Below are positions 34,655-43,114 of a DNA stretch of 64,000 bases, one piece after another. Positions within the stretch are counted from its first letter, which is position 1. Every line of letters begins with the position of its first letter. Source of the stretch: Parcubacteria bacterium C7867-001 (GTDB taxonomy: Bacteria; Patescibacteria; Paceibacteria; UBA9973; UBA2103); assembly GCA_001189095.1 (NCBI GenBank), contig LFCK01000002.1:62001-126000 (forward strand), given 5' to 3'. The position numbers were made by a program, and so were the translations under genes. Below the pieces are notes generated by a model. The model was not told where the DNA came from and did not search any database. It was given only the letters and a program-made list of their open reading frames with translations.

Positions 34655-34747
34655 TCACTAGGCACATATCTATTGTACTCAAGCCAAAAGTCCGCAAGCA
34701 AAGAGCCTGTGGACTGTCGGTTTGTTATTAGCAATCTACCCCATAAC

Positions 34748-36502
34748 TTACTTCATTTCAAATGACGTTGAAGTTAAGGACTTAGGATTTATTTTTCTCA
34801 TTCTCAGTCTTCCCTCCTCATACGGAAGAGTCTTTATGTTGAGGAACAGAGGTATGTTCTTCTGTGGAACATCTATCTGAGTTCCAGAAACTATTGTGCT
34901 AGTGGGAAACTTAAATACTACTTCTGCATAGTTATGCTTCGCATATAGGGTGATTCTCTCGACGAAGAGATGAAGAATATTTTTCTTATCTTCGTATGTG
35001 GCATTCTCCAATCGAGTGCTGACTCTTGAACAGAGAGAACGTAGAACCTGTTCGCGGTTGCCTTCGTCTTCTTTTGTTAGAAGACCCTGTTTGAGTTTCA
35101 CAATCTCCCTCTCCAGTTGGTCTCGTTCTTGCCGGAAGGTGTTGTCATGCTTCTTCATGTCGTTGATATCTCCGAACTGGTCATCGAGGTAGAGGGTGAT
35201 AAGTCGCTTCTGCTTGCCCTCAACAACCTCTATTTCCTTTTCACGGGCTCTTATTTTCCTTTCAATGGTGTCCTTATCCTCTTCCTTGTACCGATATCTA
35301 CGGAGGGGATCATGGAGATTCTCAGGGTTCTGAAGAATTTCCTTCAAGGTGTCCCAGATTGGAAGTAGTCTCGACTCTGCATACTGGTCACACCTTTCGC
35401 ATCTCTTTGTGTTCCCTAGCGCGTTCTTCCCTCGATAGATTCCGTTGTAGTACTTACCACTCGACTCGTCCCCATCTTTCCGACGAGGAGTCTGGTACCC
35501 ACTGAACAACTTGAAGTTGCAGTACCCACAATAGAGAAGTTTTACGAACATGTACGAACGACGGGTATTCCTTTCCGAATCCTCCCTATTCTTGAGGAGT
35601 TGCTTCTTGGCCGCCTCAAACATCTCTGAGGTAATGATTGCTGGAGCATCAAATGGAATCCAGTCCTTCTCTGGTCTCAGAAGTTTCGGGTCAATGAGAC
35701 TCGTAAGGTTGTTGTACGGTCTCTTGTACTTACGAAAGTACGCTCTACCCGCATATATCTCATTTGTGAGAATTCGACCTATTGACCTCGCGTACCAGTG
35801 ATTGCTCGTCACCCTCTTCCTTATCGTTTTATGCTTAGGTGCAGGCAGGTTCATTGAGTTAGCCCGGCGCTCCATTTCATGTAGGCTCAATCGTTCGTAA
35901 ACGAGCCACTGGAAGAACTGACTTACCACTTCTGCTTCCCGTTCGATGATTTCCAGTTTCTTTGTTTGCTTCACGATGGTGTATCCGTAAGGAGGAAGTC
36001 CTGTCACCCACTTCCCGTCTTTCGCAGCACGAATACGTCCGTTGTATGTTCGTTCCCTGATGACCATACGTTCGAAATCTGCGAACAGGTCAGTCATCTT
36101 CGTCATCGTGCTTCCCATCGGAGTTGCTTGGTCGAACGGTTCTGCAACCGACTCCAGAGGAATCCCTATCTTTCGCAGTTCTCTTCTGATGAGGACTGCG
36201 ACTTCGAGGTCTCTAGCGATTCGGTCTTGTTTCGCGACCACTACCACGTCTATCTCTTTGTTGAGAGCAACGCGATACAACTCAGAGAATGCTGGTCTGT
36301 CCTGGAATTCAAGGCCGCCTGAGTATCCGTCATCCACGAAAACATGCTCCTCATTCAAAGCGTATCCCCTATCCTCACAATATTTTCGTGTGTGGTCTTC
36401 CTGTACCTTGAGTCCGTAATGACCCTCCTTTGCCTGCTCGTCTGTCGAGACTCGAAGGTAGATTGCTGCTCTCTTGTATTTGGTAATTATTGCGTCTTCC
36501 AT
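34748..36502 (-). CDS. Large serine recombinase (integrase)
   Basis: 584 aa. Catalytic domain 1-150 with YLRVSTDEQ (nucleophile Ser19), DDGYSGG and KQDRIARDLEVAV. Recombinase domain about 165-290 (GLPPYGYTIV, NHWYARSIGRILTNEIYAG). Zinc ribbon near 340-385 (YCGYCNFKL, CERCDQYAE). Coiled coil near 420-500 (IERKIRAREKEIEVVEGK) that controls direction. It most likely carried out the integration into comM. It is transcribed with the small gene upstream (16-base overlap). Confidence 0.95.
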   Translation of the reverse strand: MEDAIITKYKRAAIYLRVSTDEQAKEGHYGLKVQEDHTRKYCEDRGYALNEEHVFVDDGYSGGLEFQDRPAFSELYRVALNKEIDVVVVAKQDRIARDLEVAVLIRRELRKIGIPLESVAEPFDQATPMGSTMTKMTDLFADFERMVIRERTYNGRIRAAKDGKWVTGLPPYGYTIVKQTKKLEIIEREAEVVSQFFQWLVYERLSLHEMERRANSMNLPAPKHKTIRKRVTSNHWYARSIGRILTNEIYAGRAYFRKYKRPYNNLTSLIDPKLLRPEKDWIPFDAPAIITSEMFEAAKKQLLKNREDSERNTRRSYMFVKLLYCGYCNFKLFSGYQTPRRKDGDESSGKYYNGIYRGKNALGNTKRCERCDQYAESRLLPIWDTLKEILQNPENLHDPLRRYRYKEEDKDTIERKIRAREKEIEVVEGKQKRLITLYLDDQFGDINDMKKHDNTFRQERDQLEREIVKLKQGLLTKEDEGNREQVLRSLCSRVSTRLENATYEDKKNILHLFVERITLYAKHNYAEVVFKFPTSTIVSGTQIDVPQKNIPLFLNIKTLPYEEGRLRMRKINPKSLTSTSFEMK

Positions 36503-36672
36503 AACTTGTAGTACTGCTTACGGAACTTAAGCAACTCGTTTGCATCCATCTGTTCGAGAGGACTGGTAGTGATCATCACTAGTGTCCTTACCAGTTCCTC
36601 CCGTGACATGGATTCAATCTGTTGAATCGTATCCGCAATAACGTAGTCTCTTAGATCCTCGACGCTATTCAT
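36487..36672 (-). CDS. Small protein upstream of the integrase
   Basis: 61 aa, helical and charged: MNSVEDLRDYVIADTIQQIE, SREELVRTLVMITTSPLEQ, then a basic end KFRKQYYKLWKTQ. It overlaps the integrase start by 16 bases, suggesting translational coupling. No family recognised; it might modulate the integrase. Confidence 0.55.
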   Translation of the reverse strand: MNSVEDLRDYVIADTIQQIESMSREELVRTLVMITTSPLEQMDANELLKFRKQYYKLWKTQ

Positions 36673-36933
36673 TGCATGACAGCTATTTCCATATAATCGC
36701 GATGGTATATAGCGTGCTGGCGATGTAAACGATAGTTGTTAACATTTCTGGCTCCAGAATTCCTCTCTCACATAGGAACTCGTTTCTCCAGAAACGAGGG
36801 TATTGTTAAGTTGTTTACTGTCTATTGGGTTGTCTATTGTGTTGTTCTCAATGAACACACTCCCCTACTCAAGACGAACACTCTGTATTTCCAGAACGAA
36901 TATAGACGTGTTCGTTTTGAAACGACCTCTCGA
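36673..36933. other. AT-rich intergenic region with inverted repeats
   Basis: No credible gene. Contains a perfect 9-bp inverted repeat CTCGTTTCT-CC-AGAAACGAG (36779-36798) and repeats of TGTCTATTG/TTGTTA. It lies between the Rep-like gene and the integrase unit, so it could hold an origin of replication, operators or a terminator; nothing here decides which. Confidence 0.35.
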
Positions 36934-37299
36934 CTATTTTCCAGTCAGGAAGAACTTACTCGTGGAATTCTTGTGTCTCTCGACGATGATGAATCCCTTC
37001 TCTTCCAGTCCTGTGATAGCCCTCCTGACCTGTGAGATTGAAAGCCCTGTCCCGTGATTCTTCTCTCCCACTCCGTTAACGAATTGACTGAGTGAAATCC
37101 AGTCAGACGACTTCCTGAATCCGAAAGTCTGTCTCAGGATGAAGTCGAGAACCTTCTGCTCGGAACCGGAGAGGTAGTACCAGTGTTCTTCGAGTTCGTT
37201 CGGGTACTTCCAGAAATCACTGTGATAGTTATCCTTGAACCCCTCGAACTCGTCGTGTCCCTTGAATCTATCTGCCCTAGAACGGGACATCTTCGTCAT
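36934..37299 (-). CDS. Winged-helix replication initiator-like protein
   Basis: 121 aa. The core LSGSEQKVLDFILRQTFGFRKSSDWISLSQF then GLSISQVRRAITGLEEKGFIIVE resembles the N-terminal winged helix of phage replication protein O and related plasmid initiators. Preceded by DFWKYPNELEEHWYYLSG. The catalytic or C-terminal partner domain is absent. It overlaps the SSB-tail gene by 23 bases. Confidence 0.7.
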   Translation of the reverse strand: MTKMSRSRADRFKGHDEFEGFKDNYHSDFWKYPNELEEHWYYLSGSEQKVLDFILRQTFGFRKSSDWISLSQFVNGVGEKNHGTGLSISQVRRAITGLEEKGFIIVERHKNSTSKFFLTGK

Positions 37300-37519
37300 C
37301 GTCAGTTTCTTCGACCTCCTCGTCTTCCTCCTCGATTGGAACGTATACGTTGTTTCTCCAAATATCGAATCTCCAAGCCTTCGGAGTCCCGTATCTACCC
37401 TCCATTATCTGGTCGTAGTAAGTAGGATTAGCCTTCTCTAGTCTCTCCATTCTCCCCTGAAGCCACTCGTCGTACTCTGCTCGTTGACCTTTCGGTACCA
37501 GGTACTGATTGCTGCTCAT
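37277..37519 (-). CDS. Small protein with SSB-like acidic C-terminal tip
   Basis: 80 aa from ATG 37519. Basic/aromatic N-terminal part (MERLEKANPTYYDQIMEGRY), then an acidic tail that ends EVEETDDDEDVPF, very like the DDDIPF tip of single-stranded DNA-binding protein that recruits replication and repair proteins. No OB-fold is evident. It lies just before the Rep-like gene, suggesting a role in recruiting host replication proteins (inference). Confidence 0.6.
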   Translation of the reverse strand: MSSNQYLVPKGQRAEYDEWLQGRMERLEKANPTYYDQIMEGRYGTPKAWRFDIWRNNVYVPIEEEDEEVEETDDDEDVPF

Positions 37520-37649
37520 AATCTTCTTTATTAGCCTTATAAACTGGCTCAACCTCCACGGCCAGTATCGTGTCGAAGAATTGCCGCCACATGTCAGCAC
37601 GCTCGCTTTCGACAAGCATCGCGCCACCTGTTTCGGAAAACTCTTTCAT
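37428..37649 (-). CDS. Small hypothetical protein
   Basis: 73 aa: MKEFSETGGAMLVESERADMW followed by RQFFDTILAVEVEPVYKANK and a basic, low-complexity end. It overlaps the SSB-tail gene in another frame over 92 bases; the N-terminal half looks protein-like, the C-terminal part less so. TAGGCT six bases upstream of the ATG fits the leaderless pattern. Confidence 0.42.
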   Translation of the reverse strand: MKEFSETGGAMLVESERADMWRQFFDTILAVEVEPVYKANKEDYEQQSVPGTERSTSRVRRVASGENGETREG

Positions 37650-37852
37650 AACATCAGCCTACCAAGCACTGACTTGACGGTATAGATAAAAAATGTCCCT
37701 ATAGTTCCAAAAACATGGAACATTAGTTATCGAAAAAACGGCTTAAAACAAAAACGCCACGCTATCCACATGGTTTCGATGAAAGATATATAAAACCACC
37801 TACCTTACCCCTCTCGTGTAGTGGAGAGGAACGTGGGAACCCACACGAACCC

Positions 37853-38281
37853 TTATATCCCCTGCTTCTTGTATATCGTCTCCCCGTCGATGCTTATCGC
37901 GTAAATATCGAGTTGGTCTCCCACATACTCAAACATTACAGACCAGTCGCTACGGATCATTGCACCAAAACTGTTTTGAGAGTCCACATAGGATTCCACG
38001 TTGAAAATATTCTCCCCAGCACGACTTATCTTCGCTTCAGATGATGATGGAAACTTCGCTGTCGAGGGAGACTTGAGTGCTTTCTTTACGATTGCCTGAG
38101 CATCTATGTAGGCATCTACATCCGAGTTTTCTTCCGATTTCTGTTGCACTGGACTCGAAGTGACGGGACTAGGAGTTGAGTTCAGCATCTGCGAAGCAAC
38201 CACGCAGAGGATTATAACGACCACGACCCCTAAGATCCCCTCTTTCTTGGTGAAACCCTTCCCTGCTGGTTTGGTATCCAT
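37853..38281 (-). CDS. Membrane-anchored extracytoplasmic protein
   Basis: 142 aa from ATG 38281 (MDTKPAGKGFTKKEGILG). One helix (VVVVIILCVVASQML), a Ser/Pro linker, then a domain with AIVKKALKSPSTAKFPSSSE and VESYVDSQNSFGAMIRSDW, a pattern often seen in small phage or plasmid proteins of unknown function. A TATATT lies seven bases before the ATG. Divergent from the XRE regulator across a palindromic operator. Confidence 0.65.
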   Translation of the reverse strand: MDTKPAGKGFTKKEGILGVVVVIILCVVASQMLNSTPSPVTSSPVQQKSEENSDVDAYIDAQAIVKKALKSPSTAKFPSSSEAKISRAGENIFNVESYVDSQNSFGAMIRSDWSVMFEYVGDQLDIYAISIDGETIYKKQGI

Positions 38282-38298
38282 GTAGAAGAATATATAAC

Positions 38299-38319
38299 AA
38301 TATCCAGAATTTGGATATT
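38299..38319. promoter_or_regulatory. Palindromic operator between divergent element promoters
   Basis: AATATCCA, spacer GAATT, TGGATATT: perfect 8-bp arms. It lies between the membrane-protein start (38281) and the XRE gene (38346) and overlaps the probable -35 TTGACT region of the latter. A natural site for the XRE repressor. Confidence 0.55.
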
Positions 38320-38345
38320 GACTTCTTGGATACACCCTTTAGGGT

Positions 38346-38567
38346 ATGAAGAAGTCAGTTCACACCAAGGAGTATGCCGTCTTTGTAGACCGGCTCAAGA
38401 ACGCTCGTTTGGAATCAGGACTGACTCAGGCTCAGGTGGCCAAAAAGATAGGCCGTCCCCAGTCTCACGTCTCTAATGTGGAGTCCGGTCAGCAGCGCGT
38501 GGATGTTATAGAGTTAAAACGTTTCGCCTCAATTTACCGAAAAGATATAAATTACTTTTTAAAATGA
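38346..38567 (+). CDS. XRE-family DNA-binding regulator
   Basis: 73 aa, almost only a helix-turn-helix: LKNARLESGLTQAQVAKKIG, RPQSHVSNVESGQQRVDVIELKRFASIYRKD. Probable repressor of the element's divergent promoters. Its stop overlaps the next start (ATGA). Confidence 0.88.
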   Translation: MKKSVHTKEYAVFVDRLKNARLESGLTQAQVAKKIGRPQSHVSNVESGQQRVDVIELKRFASIYRKDINYFLK

Positions 38568-39016
38568 CCATAGAGAAGTATAAGAATGTTGCTATAGGAA
38601 CTCTTGCCTTACTTTTGCTTACCTCTCTGTACTTCAACTTCGAAAATCGAACCACTTCTGCTACAGAAAAAGTAGCCACGGTTTCTCAAGATGAGTTATT
38701 TCAAAAGAAACAAGAATGTCAGGGATATCAAACCAGTATTGAAGCAAAACTAAAGACTCTAGATTTCTATAACCCGGATACCAATTACCAGACGACTCAT
38801 TTCCTCAAGGAAATCTTCTTCAGCCCCAAAGCAAATACTTGTCTCTACATCGAACAGGAGTGGGGACTTCAAAACAACAAACTAGTTGATGAGATTTACA
38901 CATTAAACGATGCTCTCACGGGAGAAATACTAACCAGTTCTATTCAAGACAAAACGAACTCAAACTATCTTCAGCAGAAACAGGGGTTTGAGGACTTTGT
39001 AAGTGAATATAAGTAA
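38564..39016 (+). CDS. Membrane-anchored hypothetical protein
   Basis: 150 aa. One N-terminal helix (VAIGTLALLLLTSLYFNF), the rest outside, with Cys pairs (KKQECQGYQ, ANTCLYIEQEW). No family recognised. Co-transcribed with the XRE gene by ATGA overlap. Confidence 0.65.
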   Translation: MTIEKYKNVAIGTLALLLLTSLYFNFENRTTSATEKVATVSQDELFQKKQECQGYQTSIEAKLKTLDFYNPDTNYQTTHFLKEIFFSPKANTCLYIEQEWGLQNNKLVDEIYTLNDALTGEILTSSIQDKTNSNYLQQKQGFEDFVSEYK

Positions 39017-39017
39017 T

Positions 39018-39251
39018 ATGACTCGCCGCGAAAAGATTCTTTCCTTAGTCGTAGTTGTTCTGTCAGTTCTTCTCGTCTGGTTCGGTACTACAATCGTTCG
39101 TTTAGAGAACTATCACTACGCTGTAGAGGTGGGGATGTGTGGTCTAGAGACAGGCTCACTGGATGAGGCAGTCGAACGACAAGAGTGTTTAAACACGACA
39201 GAGACAAGAACTAGTCCTTTCTGGCATATCTGGTACGCACTGGCCAACTAA
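39018..39251 (+). CDS. Small single-helix membrane protein
   Basis: 77 aa from ATG 39018, one base after the preceding stop; MTRREKILSLVVVVLSVLLV gives a helix, followed by a short external domain with two Cys (GMCGLETG, ERQECLN). A GTG start at 39003 would overlap the upstream gene and is less likely. Function unknown. Confidence 0.6.
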   Translation: MTRREKILSLVVVVLSVLLVWFGTTIVRLENYHYAVEVGMCGLETGSLDEAVERQECLNTTETRTSPFWHIWYALAN

Positions 39252-39254
39252 ACT

Positions 39255-39485
39255 TTAGCGAAGTTCACTTCTGTTGAACTTATCGAGAAACACTCTCAAG
39301 TTCTCTCCTTTAACGCGGTAACGAGTACCATTCCCCTTCCCTAAGACCTTGGGTTTGAGTATTAGAGAGTATCTGGGGTGTTTCATGTAGTTCACCACAG
39401 ACTGGTAAGTGGTGATCCAGGAGAATATCTTCTCCTTGTAGATGCGATTCGCGCTGTACCAATCGTCGTGTCTTATCTTCGTCAT
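39255..39485 (-). CDS. Excisionase-like small DNA-binding protein
   Basis: 76 aa, basic. FSWITTYQSVVNYMKHPRYS resembles the recognition helices of MerR/excisionase folds, and GTRYRVKGENLRVFLDKF matches the wing of the helix-turn-helix-17 family. It is the gene nearest the right att site, a good place for the recombination directionality factor of the integrase. Function is inferred from position and fold. Confidence 0.55.
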   Translation of the reverse strand: MTKIRHDDWYSANRIYKEKIFSWITTYQSVVNYMKHPRYSLILKPKVLGKGNGTRYRVKGENLRVFLDKFNRSELR

Positions 39486-39653
39486 TCCTTGATGATACCA
39501 GTCCTCATTTAGAGACGGCTCTCAAAACTCTCGTCCCACAAATTGTGAGTTGGCTCACATAAAAGGCCTCTCACAAATAAAAACAGTTAAAGTCCCCCAT
39601 GCGCGTGCGCGGGAAAATAGGGACTCGGAACACTGCTTTGTAAGACCAGTCTT

Positions 39654-39658
39654 AGGAA
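39654..39658 (+). repeat. Right att core AGGAA
   Basis: Direct repeat with 33558-33562. Left of it is element DNA with TTTGTAAGAC, the other attP arm; right of it comM continues (codons for KGVLFL). Confidence 0.75.
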
Positions 39659-40603
39659 GAGAACGCCTTTGTGCGCCAGCGTCACCTCCCCTGCTCGTGG
39701 ATACGTTCCTCCGCCGACGATCGCAGTGTGCGAGGTTGTGTGGTGCGGCGAACGAAACGGCGGGTAGAGAATCGCTTCTCCTGCAGGAAGCGTTCCTGCG
39801 GTCGAGTGTATCGCAGTGACTTCAAGTACTTCATCTTGTGTTAAAGGCGGAAGAATTCCAGACAGAGCTTTTGCGAGCATGGTCTTCCCTGTTCCCGGAG
39901 GGCCATAGAGCACCAGATTGTGTCGGCCAGCGGCCGCAATCTCAAGTGCGCGCTTCGCGCTCTCTTGGCCTTTGATGTCCGCAAGATTCACCGAAGGAGC
40001 TGTGCGTTCTGAAGAGATGTCACCAGTTAGCGGCTCAAGCGGCTTTGTTCCCGAAAGATGCACGACGACGTCTGCGAGTGATGTCGGCGCGTAGATGGTC
40101 ATTCCGTGCGCGAGCAGCGCTTCACGTGCATTAGCGGGTGGAACGAAGACGGTCGTAATGCCTGCGCGTTTTGCTGCAACCACTTGTGGCAACACTCCGC
40201 GAACAGCGCGAAGAGTTCCGTCGAGTGCGAGCTCTCCCGCGTAGAGTGCCGCGTCTTCAGGAAGTTCGATGTCTCCTGCCGCAGCGAGATAGCAGAGCGC
40301 AAGTGGAAGATCGTAATGCGAACCCTCCTTCTTGAGGTCAGCAGGGGAAAGTGAAAGAACAATACGGCGATTCGTTGCTTTCGGCGATTTAAATCCCGCG
40401 TGACGAATTGCCGCGGCGATGCGGTCGCGCGCTTCCTCAACTGCCTTGTCCGCAAGACCAACAACAGAAAACGCGTGGAGACCACGCGTTAGATCCGCCT
40501 CAATCGTAACGAGTTCAGCTCCCGCCCCAACGGGCTGCGCTGCACCGAGTTTTGCATACCCGCCGGTGTCCTTCTTTTTCTTCGCTGCTGCCTCGTCAGC
40601 CAT
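39654..40603 (-). pseudogene. comM: comM, 5' part, separated by element insertion
   Basis: N-terminal ~315 residues of ComM from ATG 40603: LVTIEADLTRGLHAFSVVGL, VEEARDRIAAAIRHAGF, Walker A GPPGTGKTMLAKAL, FRSPHHTTSHTAIVGGG and AHKGVLFL, where the native frame stops. The frame continues into the element for about 20 residues (RLVLQSSV...) and stops at 39587. ComM is the branch-migration helicase used in natural transformation. A TATAGA seven bases before the ATG fits a leaderless start. Confidence 0.92.
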
Positions 40604-40626
40604 GTGGTTTCTATAGTAGTACGAAC

Positions 40627-40660
40627 AAACCCCCGATGCACACGAGTGCATCGGGGGTTT
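40627..40660. terminator. Perfect 15-bp hairpin between comM and the next gene
   Basis: AAACCCCCGATGCAC (40627-40641) pairs fully with 40646-40660, loop ACGA. It would end the minus-strand gene 40673-41320; the T-tract is short. Confidence 0.7.
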
Positions 40661-40672
40661 GAACCAGGAGAG

Positions 40673-41320
40673 TTACGCAGCTACCGGAGCTGGCGCAGGA
40701 GCCGAAGCGGTGCCTCCTACGAGCGAGCGGTACATATGCACGACCGCGAAGATCGAGACCGGAACAGACACGAACATACCTATTCCTAGCGCGATGAGAC
40801 CAAGAAGGTTTACACCGACGATGGCAAGAAGGAAGCCGAGAAGCTTCCAGCGCTTCCCTTTCGTAAGGCGCGCGCTTTCCTTGACTGCAGCGATAGGGTT
40901 AAGACCTTTATCAACGACGAGGTACTGGGCGAACATGATTGCGAGCGAGGCGATGATGCCCGGAATGATGAGCAGGATGAAACCGATGAGGACGATGATG
41001 ACTGCGAGCACATTCACGCCGAGGTACTTCCAGAACGGCTTGGGATTCCACAGGTCTTTGAGCTTCACCGAAGAAACCGAGTCATGCGCTTTGAGGTACA
41101 GCGAGATGACGCCCATGCCGATAAAGATATTGAGTGCCGCTGAAATGACGAAGGAAACAACCGGACCGATAGTCTTCCCAAGCATTGCGACGACGATTCC
41201 CTGCACGATGCCGATAGCGAATGCGGCAAGCATGACGACGAACGGTACGAGCACGAAGAACCACGGACGTGCCTTGAAGGTCTTCCATCCGAACGAAATT
41301 GCTTCTTTGATTGAAATCAT
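40673..41320 (-). CDS. Polytopic membrane protein (YciC/glycerophosphodiester-phosphodiesterase-membrane-like)
   Basis: 215 aa with five to six helices (about 20-46, 50-75, 95-125, 155-175, 178-200). Cytoplasmic-looking SIKEAISFGWKTFKARPWFF at the start and AVKESARLTKGKRWKLL between helices are typical of DUF975/YciC-like proteins. Ala/Pro tail. Function unknown; no operon partners. Confidence 0.72.
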   Translation of the reverse strand: MISIKEAISFGWKTFKARPWFFVLVPFVVMLAAFAIGIVQGIVVAMLGKTIGPVVSFVISAALNIFIGMGVISLYLKAHDSVSSVKLKDLWNPKPFWKYLGVNVLAVIIVLIGFILLIIPGIIASLAIMFAQYLVVDKGLNPIAAVKESARLTKGKRWKLLGFLLAIVGVNLLGLIALGIGMFVSVPVSIFAVVHMYRSLVGGTASAPAPAPVAA

Positions 41321-41332
41321 GGTGATGAATTA

Positions 41333-41680
41333 TTAGATATGAGCTTTGCAGGTGCGAGCTGCCGGATCGGCATTCAGTCGGTCCTCTTCTATCGCCTCAC
41401 CGGACACTTCGCAGGTGCCGAAGGTTCCGGCGTCGATGCGAGCAAGCGCACCGAGCACGTCGTTGTAGCGAATTTCTAGATCGGTGAGGATGCCGACGTT
41501 TTCCGCGTACCCCTCGATGTTGTCGGCAGTGTCGCCTTCCTCAGGCTCCTTGCCGGTGCCCTGCGGAACAGCTTCCCAATCCGCAGGATTCGATGGGTTT
41601 TTGCGGCCAACGCTCGCAAGCTCTCCTTCGAGTTTCGCTTTTTCTTCTTCTAATCGTGCTTTATATACGCTTGTGTCCAT
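41333..41680 (-). CDS. DksA/TraR-like protein with altered zinc finger
   Basis: 115 aa from ATG 41680. Helical hairpin (ARLEEEKAKLEGELASV; DLEIRYNDVLGALARIDAGTFGTC) and a C-terminal finger reading CEVSGEAIEEDRLNADPAARTCKAH, so two of the four zinc Cys are replaced by Ser and His. DksA proteins enter the RNA polymerase channel. An upstream ATG (41689) is rejected because it lies in the -10 (TGCTAGCAT, 41696-41688), eight bases before 41680. Confidence 0.82.
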   Translation of the reverse strand: MDTSVYKARLEEEKAKLEGELASVGRKNPSNPADWEAVPQGTGKEPEEGDTADNIEGYAENVGILTDLEIRYNDVLGALARIDAGTFGTCEVSGEAIEEDRLNADPAARTCKAHI

Positions 41681-41703
41681 GCCCCACATGCTAGCACAGC
41701 GAA

Positions 41704-43077
41704 TTAATTGGATTTCGTCGCAGCAAGACGCTTCAGGATAGCGGCGAAGGCGGCCTCATTGCGGGCAATAATGAGTGTCGTTTTGTCTTTATATCCATAC
41801 AGGAGTACGGGGCGACCGTCCTCATCTGCGTAGATACGGACATCGTGATTCGCGACGACCGCGTCGACAAATCCAGCTGTGCGTACCGGCTGGTGGAGAA
41901 TGGTGGTTGCGCCGGCATTCCCTGTCGTTGTTGCTGGCGTTGAGGATCCAAACAGGTTCGGGAAGAAGGACGCAGCAGGATGCTCAGGATAGATTGTCGC
42001 AAGATCGCGCGCGATGCTTGATTCCCACGCAAGCATGCCGGCAAAAGTGCGTTCATACGAAAGGACACGTAGCAGGAAGAATGGACGAGCTTCGTCCCCC
42101 GCACGCACGACACCAACAGTACTCGCTTCATCGAGGTTGCGAAGCAAAATGTCCGGAGCTGGAAGCGAAAGCGCGCGAATGAGCGCACCTCCCGCGAGCG
42201 GGGTTGTAATTACTCCTCTCGGAGTCGTGCTTGATTCGGTGACGTAGGTAAGGAGTATGTTTCCTTCCGGAAGCGGCTCTTCAGACGCTGCGGCGAGCGC
42301 GCTCATGAGCTCATCGCCAACCCCCACAACCTCCTTTTGTTTATCCGCAAAAATGATGGAGGGAATGCCGGCAATAACGGGCGTCTTCGGCTTCGATTGC
42401 ATGAACGAAACAGCAAATCCGATACCGGTGATGCCGGCGATGATGAGAAGTCCACCCACGATGCCGGTTATCGGAAGCGGCTTACGCACTTTGAGCGGTG
42501 CCGGCGCCGGCGTTCCTGCTGCATCGCTTTGTGCTGCGAGCACCGCGAAGGTCGAGGCACGTTTCGTGTTAACGCGTTCGGCAAAGTCACTTTTAAAAGT
42601 ATGGAGCGGTGACGGAGTGTCTGCGGCGCGCGCTGGCTTCTTTGGTTCTGGTCGCGGCGGTGCAGGAGGCGGAGGAGGAAGTGGTGTCGGCTCGCGCAAA
42701 CTCACCTCTTCGGTTGCTTCGGGAAGTGGCGCAGGAGGGGTCGGGGTAACGTCGATGTTTCCCTGCTTCTTCAGGCGACTGAGAATTTCCGAGCGTGCGT
42801 CTTCGAGTGAGACCGGCCGCCCCGGCGTTCCCATTTCAGGCTGTTCTTGCGCGGCGAGCGCTTCTTCGCGCAACATGCCGTCCTCGGGGGTAATTTCCTC
42901 TTCGAGCGTTTTTGGTTTCTTCGGAAGACTCAAATCTTTTTTTGAAACGGTTACTTTTCCATCCTGCACTGGCTTTCCGGTAAGTCGTGCAACATCCTTC
43001 GCATAGGTGCGAATGTAGGAAACCGGTTCTGGTGAAGCGGATGCTGGAGTTTTTTGCGCTGGTTCGGGAGCGTCCAT
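41704..43077 (-). CDS. Membrane-anchored protein with long acidic/Pro-rich cytoplasmic part
   Basis: 457 aa from ATG 43077. Residues 1-190 are charged and Pro-rich (PPPPPAPPRPEP), one helix near 205-228 (ITGIVGGLLIIAGITGIGF), then an external domain with SFFPNLFGS and VVANHDVRIYADEDGRPVLL. No family recognised. TATACT ten bases upstream of ATG 43077 rules out the longer frame. Confidence 0.7.
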   Translation of the reverse strand: MDAPEPAQKTPASASPEPVSYIRTYAKDVARLTGKPVQDGKVTVSKKDLSLPKKPKTLEEEITPEDGMLREEALAAQEQPEMGTPGRPVSLEDARSEILSRLKKQGNIDVTPTPPAPLPEATEEVSLREPTPLPPPPPAPPRPEPKKPARAADTPSPLHTFKSDFAERVNTKRASTFAVLAAQSDAAGTPAPAPLKVRKPLPITGIVGGLLIIAGITGIGFAVSFMQSKPKTPVIAGIPSIIFADKQKEVVGVGDELMSALAAASEEPLPEGNILLTYVTESSTTPRGVITTPLAGGALIRALSLPAPDILLRNLDEASTVGVVRAGDEARPFFLLRVLSYERTFAGMLAWESSIARDLATIYPEHPAASFFPNLFGSSTPATTTGNAGATTILHQPVRTAGFVDAVVANHDVRIYADEDGRPVLLYGYKDKTTLIIARNEAAFAAILKRLAATKSN

Positions 43078-43114
43078 GCTACTGAAAGTATACCCGAGAC
43101 TTCGAGCGAGATAT

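Larger units (their letters stand above)
33558..39658. mobile_element. 6.1-kb integrated element with serine integrase, inserted in comM
   Basis: The two halves of comM flank the region. Shared AGGAA lies at 33558-33562 and 39654-39658. Joining the outer parts restores KGVLFLDEFPEFE in frame. Joining the inner ends gives a plausible attP: TTTGTAAGAC (39637-39646) and GTCTCGCAAA (33567-33576) form an imperfect inverted repeat (8/10) around 16 bases centred on the AGGAA core, as expected for a serine integrase. Contents: DUF5343 protein, tRNA-like RNA, integrase,Rep-like winged helix, SSB-tail protein, XRE regulator, membrane proteins, excisionase-like protein. Base composition is more AT-rich than the flanks. 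Confidence 0.88.

Noticed and set aside
34249..34734. 161-codon minus ORF over the DUF5343 gene end and the tRNA-like RNA
   Set aside because: Overlaps a well-supported gene and a structured RNA; no protein-like pattern.
36736..37057. Plus-strand ORFs of 84-99 codons in the element gap
   Set aside because: Antisense to the Rep-like gene at one end and without start signals; composition is AT-driven.
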